The translations under genes and the position numbers were made by a program. The notes beneath the pieces are model-generated. The model saw only the letters and a program-made list of their open reading frames with translations. It did no database searches and had not been told where the DNA came from. Below are positions 59,096-64,000 of a stretch of DNA of 64,000 bases, one piece after another. The stretch's first letter is position 1; every line of letters begins with the position of its first letter. Source of the DNA: Oscillospiraceae bacterium (lineage in GTDB: Bacteria > Bacillota > Clostridia > Oscillospirales > CAG-272); NCBI GenBank assembly GCA_015063795.1, contig SVTL01000001.1, positions 237,614 through 301,613 of the forward strand, read 5' to 3'.

Positions 59096-59134
59096 AAGAG
59101 AGGTACCTGTTCGAAAAAAACAGGTGCCTCTCTT
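59096..59134. terminator. Bidirectional terminator between the transferase gene and the ECF operon
   Basis: GAGAGGTACCTGT pairs with CAGGTGCCTCTC (one mismatch) around an A-rich loop, followed by six T. The genes converge here. Confidence 0.85.
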
Positions 59135-59153
59135 TTTTGCTTGGGGCAGGCGG

Positions 59154-59837
59154 TCAGATGCCGTATTTGGTTTGGATGCGGTCCAGCTTTTCGCAGAAGG
59201 GCTTGGCAAACAGCCAAAGGAAAAGGAGATTGGACGCGCAGTAAAGCGCGGTGTGGGGAAGTGCGGTAAGAGCGGCGCTTGCCAGCAGAGAAAGCGAGAC
59301 CTCTCCGCTGTACCAGGCCACCGACCACACATCCATGAGCAGTGAATAGAGAATGCCCGAACAAAGGCCGTAAACAAGCAGCATCGGGCGGCTTTTGCGA
59401 AGCAGGGAAGACAGGGGCGCGGATAACAGACCGATCCCGCCCCAGGCGATCATCTGAAAGGGCGTCCACGGTCCCTGCCCAAAGGAAAAATTGGAGAGCA
59501 GAGCGGAGAGCGCCCCCACCAAAAAGGCGGATTCGCCGCCGAGGGTGATGCCGGTCAGGATCGCAAAGGCGGTGACAGGCTTGAAAAAGGGGATGAAGCG
59601 CCCTGCCACCGAAAGCGCGGTGATCACCGATACCAGAACCATACGGCGTGAGCCGATTTTTTTGTGCTCAAAGGAGGCAAAAAACAGGAGAAGCGCGAGC
59701 ATGGCAACCGCCAGCGAGAGAGGAAGATACCGCTTTTCCCCGGCAAGCAGAGAGAGGATCAAAACGATCGGAAGACCGGCGGCGGGGACCAGAATGCGAA
59801 GCGCTTTCCGCGCTCTGGGATTTTGAATGACAATCAT
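59154..59837 (-). CDS. ECF transporter S component (probable corrinoid/vitamin B12 type)
   Basis: 227 residues with about six membrane helices. S components bind one vitamin and toppled by EcfT carry it across the membrane. VITALSVAGRFIPFFKPV and ILTGITLGGESAFLVGAL, with FSFGQGPWTPFQMIAWGGIGL, match the S-component group often placed next to DUF4430 proteins. ATG at 59837 overlaps the EcfA stop (ATGA). Vitamin specificity is inferred only from the neighbour that resembles transcobalamin; queuosine, cobalamin or another ligand would be alternatives. Confidence 0.8.
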   Translation of the reverse strand: MIVIQNPRARKALRILVPAAGLPIVLILSLLAGEKRYLPLSLAVAMLALLLFFASFEHKKIGSRRMVLVSVITALSVAGRFIPFFKPVTAFAILTGITLGGESAFLVGALSALLSNFSFGQGPWTPFQMIAWGGIGLLSAPLSSLLRKSRPMLLVYGLCSGILYSLLMDVWSVAWYSGEVSLSLLASAALTALPHTALYCASNLLFLWLFAKPFCEKLDRIQTKYGI

Positions 59838-61468
59838 AACGGCGATCCCCCATTCAACTCGCAAAGCGAGAGCAGATCGCGCAGGGTGACCGCGTTGTCG
59901 TAGAAGCCGTCGCTCATGCGGCGTGCGGCGGTGGTATAGAAGCTGTTTTGCGCAAAAAAGGCGTTGGGAGCATCGGCAGACAGGATCTCGCCGCGGAAGA
60001 GAAACGCGCATCGGTCGGCGGTCTCAGCGGCAAATTCCACATCGTGGGTGACGATAAGGACCGTCATGCCGCGCTCTTTCAGCGCACGCAGGACCGTCAT
60101 CAGCTGTTTCTTGGCAAAGGCATCCAGTCCCTTGGTGGGCTCGTCCAGCAGAAGCAGACGGGGAGAGGACGCCATCACCTTGGCCAATGCGACAAGCTGC
60201 TGTTCGCCGCCGCTGAGGTCATACGGATGGCGCTCGGACAAGGGGGTGAGGTCAAAGGGAAAAAGACTTTGGTCGAAAGACACATCGGCCAGCTCCTCGC
60301 GCACGGTGCTGCGGAGAAAAACGGTCTGCACATCCTGTGGGAGAAGCGAGATGCCGCCGCGGCAGAGCGAACGGTTGCGGTAAGAGCGAAGCTCCCTGCC
60401 GTCGAAGCAGATCTTGCCGCTGTAAGGCGACAGCACGCCGCAGGCGTTCCAAAGGGTGGTGGACTTGCCTGAGCCGTTTCCGCCCAGCAGACAAAGGATC
60501 TCACCCTCGTAAAGAGAAAAACTCATGCCGCGCAGGATGTCATCCCCCTTTTTCTCATAGCGGAAGAACACGTCGCGGAAGGAAAGGATTTCCTTTGCGG
60601 TGTTCGCATATCTCTCTTGTGGTAGCGTTTTGATTTCATTGCGGAAGTGTGATTCGAGAAAAAGCCGTCCCTCGCGGATGGTCAGCGGACAGGGCGGAGC
60701 GCCGATCTTGCTCTGTGCATAGAGACGGGATGCGGCGGGAAGTGCAAGGGAGAGGATGGGATGACCGCTCAGCTTTTCCGCGATGTCCCTCGTCTGTCCG
60801 CAGGCGATGAGCCGTCCGCTTTCGAGAACGATCGTTTTGCTGCTCATAGGAAGCAGATCCTCCAAACGGTGCTCGATGAGCAGAATGGTCATCGAAAGCT
60901 CGCGGTTGAGCCGCTGAAGCGTTTGCAGAAAGGCGGCGGCCGCCAGCGGATCCAGCTGGGAAGTCGGCTCATCCAACAGCAAAAGCTTGGGACGCATGGC
61001 CACCACCGCCGCCAGATTGAGCAGCTGCTTTTGTCCGCCCGAAAGGGAGTCGGTACGTTGGTCGAAGCAGTCCTCCAGCCCGAAAAAGGCGGCGCTTTCA
61101 GCCACACGCCGACGGATGAGCTCCTGCGGCAGCCCCAGATTTTCCAGCCCGAAGGCCAGCTCATGCCACACCTTGTCCGTCACGATCTGCTGTTCTGGGT
61201 TCTGCATCACAAAGCCGATCTCGCCCGCCGCGGTCTTTTCGTCCAACGCATCCAGAGGCTGATCCTGATAGAGAATGCGTCCGCTTTTTTTTCCGCGCGG
61301 AGCCAACTGCTTTTTCAGCATGCGGAGAAGCGTGGATTTTCCACTTCCCGTTTCGCCGATCAGAACGGCAAAATCGCCCGGATCGAGAGAAAAGGAGATG
61401 TCGGTGAGCGTGTTTGTTTGACGGTTGGGATAGGCAAAGCTCAGATGCTCGAGCGTAAGAAGTGCCAT
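59834..61468 (-). CDS. ecfA: Fused double ATPase of an ECF transporter (EcfA-EcfA')
   Basis: 544 residues carrying two ATPase domains in one chain. First domain (about 1-230): Walker A GETGSGKST (about 35), signature LSGGQKQLLNLA, Walker B LLLLDEPTSQLD. Second domain (about 300-520): Walker A GGNGSGKST, signature LSGGEQQLVALA, Walker B LLLLDEPTKGLD. Q-loops FVMQNPEQQIVT and LLPQDVQTVFL are of the ECF type. Most ECF modules use separate A1 and A2 genes, so the fusion is a useful marker. ATG at 61468 (AAAGGAGAAGATCAA before it) lies within the end of ecfT, overlapping it by 28 bases. Confidence 0.93.
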   Translation of the reverse strand: MALLTLEHLSFAYPNRQTNTLTDISFSLDPGDFAVLIGETGSGKSTLLRMLKKQLAPRGKKSGRILYQDQPLDALDEKTAAGEIGFVMQNPEQQIVTDKVWHELAFGLENLGLPQELIRRRVAESAAFFGLEDCFDQRTDSLSGGQKQLLNLAAVVAMRPKLLLLDEPTSQLDPLAAAAFLQTLQRLNRELSMTILLIEHRLEDLLPMSSKTIVLESGRLIACGQTRDIAEKLSGHPILSLALPAASRLYAQSKIGAPPCPLTIREGRLFLESHFRNEIKTLPQERYANTAKEILSFRDVFFRYEKKGDDILRGMSFSLYEGEILCLLGGNGSGKSTTLWNACGVLSPYSGKICFDGRELRSYRNRSLCRGGISLLPQDVQTVFLRSTVREELADVSFDQSLFPFDLTPLSERHPYDLSGGEQQLVALAKVMASSPRLLLLDEPTKGLDAFAKKQLMTVLRALKERGMTVLIVTHDVEFAAETADRCAFLFRGEILSADAPNAFFAQNSFYTTAARRMSDGFYDNAVTLRDLLSLCELNGGSPL

Positions 61469-62316
61469 TTGATCTTCTCCTTTCCTTCGTATAGAATGGG
61501 GGTGATGACAAGAAGGATATGGGACGCGTATGCGGTAAGAGTGAGCGGCGAGCGGAGGGGCGGTTGGAGCTGCGGGTAGTAGGTGATCGAAAAAGCACCG
61601 CAGAAAAGACCGATCAGCACGGGGAGAAAAAGAAGAGCCATCACAAGCAAAAGCAGACCGTCCTCTCTTCGAAAGCGGAAGAGCGAAAAGGAGGTGCGCT
61701 TTCCGATGCCGTAGCCCCTTGCCTCCATGGAATCGGCGGTAACGATCCCATTCTCCAAAGCCCATGTGAGAAGGATCGAGCCGACGCGGGCATGACTTCG
61801 GATCGAATCGATGGCGTTGTCCTTTTCAAAAAGCCCCAGCGCTTTCTGAGACATTTCGATCTTCCGCATCTGCCGCCCGAACAGCGGAACAAACCGCAGC
61901 GTGGAGGAGAGCAGAAGTGCTGTCTTCGGCGAGAGCGAAGAGAGAAGATAGAGAAGCTTATCGGCGGTCATCATCAGAGAAAAGGCGCGGAAGAGAACGA
62001 TCACCGCCACCAGCATCAGAGAGGCGCTGATGCCGTAAAGAAGTGCCTCCAGCGTGATGGGGTTGTTGTTGAGAAAGAACAGGATGGTGACGCCGTTGTG
62101 GTAAAACAGGGGATTGATCAGCGAGCCGATCAGGAAGAGCAGAAGAAGCGGCAGAAGAAAACGCAGGGAGATTTTTGACATGACCGCATTCAGCGCAAGC
62201 GCACCGAACAGCGTGAAAAGCCCGGTCAGCGGATTGACCGCCGCCATCGCCGTCACGCTCACAGCGGCATAGTAAAAAAGAAGCACAAAGGGATTGCGCT
62301 CGCCAAACGAGGACAT
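61441..62316 (-). CDS. ecfT: ECF transporter transmembrane component EcfT
   Basis: 291 residues with about six membrane helices. It couples ATP hydrolysis to S-component movement. The coupling helices carry the Ala-Arg-Gly type motif in SMEARGYGIGKRT (about 196-208), and the earlier QKALGLFEKDNAI and RSHARVGSILL segments fit the family. ATG at 62316 lies 7 bases after AAAGGAGG; a longer upstream start is rejected. It follows the DUF4430 gene after 26 bases. Confidence 0.92.
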   Translation of the reverse strand: MSSFGERNPFVLLFYYAAVSVTAMAAVNPLTGLFTLFGALALNAVMSKISLRFLLPLLLLFLIGSLINPLFYHNGVTILFFLNNNPITLEALLYGISASLMLVAVIVLFRAFSLMMTADKLLYLLSSLSPKTALLLSSTLRFVPLFGRQMRKIEMSQKALGLFEKDNAIDSIRSHARVGSILLTWALENGIVTADSMEARGYGIGKRTSFSLFRFRREDGLLLLVMALLFLPVLIGLFCGAFSITYYPQLQPPLRSPLTLTAYASHILLVITPILYEGKEKIKWHFLRSSI

Positions 62317-62342
62317 GGCAAGACCTCCTTTCATAAGAATGT

Positions 62343-63908
62343 TTATCCGTTGTCCTTTCCCACCGTGCGGACGTAGCGCCATTCGATGGCATCTCCGTCA
62401 GAGGGCAGACAGTGTCCGCATCCCACCGACGGGGACTCGCCGTTGACAAAGTAGCTCCAACCCGACAGGTCGCCGTAATCGAATTCGTAGAGATGGCCGA
62501 TGCCCGCGATGTAGGCGGTGCTTTCACTTCCGCCGCTGTTGTCCACGGGAAGTCGGCTTGCCTTGGACGCTTCGATCAGAAGATCGTAAACGCTGTCGCC
62601 TTCATGGAGAGCAAGGACGGTCTCCTCCAGCAGAATGCCGTTTGCGGGGATGCGTTCGTCCTCTTTTTGTGAAACTCCATCCTCAACGCGGATGGTCAGC
62701 GTCACCTGTCCGATGATCTCGCCGCGGTCAGATGTATCCGACTGATAGAAGCTTTCGGGGCTTTGAATGTCGGTGAGCAGGATCAAAGCGAGCAAAACAA
62801 GAGCGATCACGCCGAGAAAAAGAAGGTTTTTGGCGCTGTGTTTTTTCAAAAGAAGGAGAAGAAGCGAGACGCCGCAGAAACAAACGAGCACAACGAAAAC
62901 GGCAATGACCTTATATCCCACCGGCTTGCTTTCCTCGGAAGGATCGCTGAAATCGGACGGGTTGCCGATGTGCATTGGAGAATCAAAAAGGTAAAAAGTA
63001 CCGTTTTCAAGGTGTTTGAGTGCGGTGAGCGCCATAAAGGCCTGTGTTGTGGCCATTTGACTGTAATCCTCGCCGAGCGTATGGGCAAATCGACCGTCCG
63101 GCAGGCGGAAGGAGAGGAGAGCATCGAACGGGGAAGCACCGTTTTTGATGAAAGCGGAATGCGTGCGCGCATCGATTCCCAGAGAGGAGAGTGCTACTAT
63201 CACCTGCGCGGCGCTTTCGGCATTCTCCACGCCGTAGGAAACAAAGCCGCCGTTTTCGGTCTGGATGCAGGAAAGCAGAGCCAAAGCCCCGTCGATCGCG
63301 GAAGCAACTTCATCTGACGCGTCGGCATATGGTGCCAGCGCCTGCAGAGTCATGGCGGTGACATCGGCTTGCGAAACGCTCCCGTTTAACGCCCATCCGC
63401 CGTCGGAAAGCCGAAGCGACAGCAGATGGGAAACAACGTCATAAGCGCTCATTTCCTCGCAGTCCGCACCGTTGTTCATCAAATGCAGACCGAACACATA
63501 GCTCATGATCCCCTGCTTGCCAAGCGTTTGTGAAAGCGTTTGATCCGCGATGGGACTGTCGTAGCCGCAGGCGAACAGGCAAAGGGCCAGCCGCTGTCTT
63601 GTGGTGGCCGAGGAGATGCTTTCCGTTTCCAAAAGCGATTCGATCTTTGCGGCGTAGTGCGAGAGATCCGCGCGCGGCTCGTTATGTGCAAGAGAGAGAA
63701 TAAGCCAGTCGGCGAAGGAGCCTGCGTGTTCGAGAAGATATGTGTCGATCAGCGTCTGCACATCATCCGCACTGCCTTCGCTCATCCAATGGGAGAGGAG
63801 TTCGCTTTGGATCGGATCGACCGACGGCTCTTCTGCAGCGGCAAGCGGAAAGAGAACGAGCAATAGCAGAGCGATCGGAAGAATAAGAAGAAAAGAATGG
63901 GTCTTCAT
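62343..63908 (-). CDS. Membrane-anchored transcobalamin/intrinsic factor-like protein (alpha/alpha barrel plus DUF4430)
   Basis: 521 residues. Signal peptide 1-25. Residues 27-310 are a prenyltransferase/squalene cyclase-type alpha/alpha barrel with QW-like repeats (LSDGGWALNGSVSQADVTAM, ENGGFVSYGVENAESAAQ). Two membrane helices follow (331-355 and 361-379) with a KKHSAKN turn. The C-terminus (400-518) is a DUF4430 domain: AGIGHLYEFDYGDLSGWSYF and VNGESPSVGCGHC. An alpha barrel plus this beta domain is the layout of animal transcobalamin and intrinsic factor, which hold cobalamin between the two. With ecfT, ecfA and an S component directly downstream, it probably captures a corrinoid at the cell surface. 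Its start overlaps the stop of the upstream gene (ATGA). Confidence 0.8.
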   Translation of the reverse strand: MKTHSFLLILPIALLLLVLFPLAAAEEPSVDPIQSELLSHWMSEGSADDVQTLIDTYLLEHAGSFADWLILSLAHNEPRADLSHYAAKIESLLETESISSATTRQRLALCLFACGYDSPIADQTLSQTLGKQGIMSYVFGLHLMNNGADCEEMSAYDVVSHLLSLRLSDGGWALNGSVSQADVTAMTLQALAPYADASDEVASAIDGALALLSCIQTENGGFVSYGVENAESAAQVIVALSSLGIDARTHSAFIKNGASPFDALLSFRLPDGRFAHTLGEDYSQMATTQAFMALTALKHLENGTFYLFDSPMHIGNPSDFSDPSEESKPVGYKVIAVFVVLVCFCGVSLLLLLLKKHSAKNLLFLGVIALVLLALILLTDIQSPESFYQSDTSDRGEIIGQVTLTIRVEDGVSQKEDERIPANGILLEETVLALHEGDSVYDLLIEASKASRLPVDNSGGSESTAYIAGIGHLYEFDYGDLSGWSYFVNGESPSVGCGHCLPSDGDAIEWRYVRTVGKDNG

Positions 63909-64000
63909 TTTTTACGGCGCAGGAAAGCGATGATCACAGCGATGGTGAACAGAACGGCGGCGCAGATCAGGACAACGGTGATCGAGCTGACCGCTTGTCC
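63905..64000 (-). CDS. C-terminal membrane anchor of an upstream operon gene (5' part beyond window)
   Basis: Only the last 31 residues are visible: one hydrophobic helix (VSSITVVLICAAVLFTIAVI) and a basic tail FLRRKK, then TGA overlapping the start of the next gene. This is a typical cell-surface anchor, so the missing part is probably another extracellular domain of the same uptake operon, perhaps a second DUF4430 or binding protein. Confidence 0.7.
   Translation of the reverse strand, partial: GQAVSSITVVLICAAVLFTIAVIIAFLRRKK

Overview
The window looks like chromosomal DNA of an anaerobic, spore-forming Gram-positive bacterium of the class Clostridia, probably an uncultured gut or rumen relative of the Ruminococcaceae/Oscillospirales. 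The evidence is a spoVAC-spoVAD-spoVAE cluster, a threonine T-box riboswitch ahead of thrS, strong sigma-A promoters with 17-base spacing, AAGGAGG-type ribosome sites, many lipoproteins, a dockerin, and an anaerobic peroxide-defence set (PerR-like regulator, reverse rubrerythrin, rubredoxin). The genus assignment is inference. Most of the window is housekeeping chromosome of fairly high GC. AT-rich accessory patches lie at about 19.5-20.8 kb and 42.0-44.3 kb. No insertion sequence, integrase, phage gene or CRISPR array was seen.

Layout. 0-8.5 kb: the N-terminal part of ComEC (running off the left edge); a secreted protein with leucine-rich repeats, a lipase domain and a dockerin; and a membrane-protein operon around a small XRE regulator (DUF2975 and DUF4173 families). 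8.5-19 kb: citrate synthase, an endonuclease/exonuclease/phosphatase-family enzyme, a histidine phosphatase, lipoproteins, a TauE/SafE exporter and a decayed second copy of it, and two glycosidases (GH36-like and GH20). 19-27 kb: unassigned membrane protein and lipoprotein genes, a modular hairpin array, tRNA-Gln(CUG), carB behind a leader with an intrinsic terminator, and an ECF-type sigma factor with a very long C-terminal extension. 27-40 kb: spoVA genes followed 13 bases later by a 2304-residue cyclic beta-1,2-glucan synthase-like protein, then ymfF-ymfH-lgt-folD. 40-47.5 kb: a cluster of small zinc-ribbon and membrane proteins, accessory enzymes, a duplicated rubredoxin segment, the peroxide-defence operon and a U32 peptidase. 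47.5-59 kb: a polar amino acid ABC importer, thrS, a DUF6323/DUF6179-like pair, asd, a large lipoprotein, an XRE regulator with a membrane domain and a 4'-phosphopantetheinyl transferase.

The most striking system is at 59.1-64.0 kb. It is one leftward operon of a surface protein built like a bacterial counterpart of transcobalamin/intrinsic factor (alpha/alpha-barrel domain plus DUF4430 beta domain, joined here by a two-helix membrane hairpin), followed by a complete ECF vitamin transporter (EcfT, a fused double ATPase and an S component). I infer that these form a corrinoid capture and import machine. A second notable point is the placement of the glucan synthase directly behind spoVA, downstream of a forespore-type (sigma-G-like) promoter, which suggests glucan synthesis tied to sporulation.
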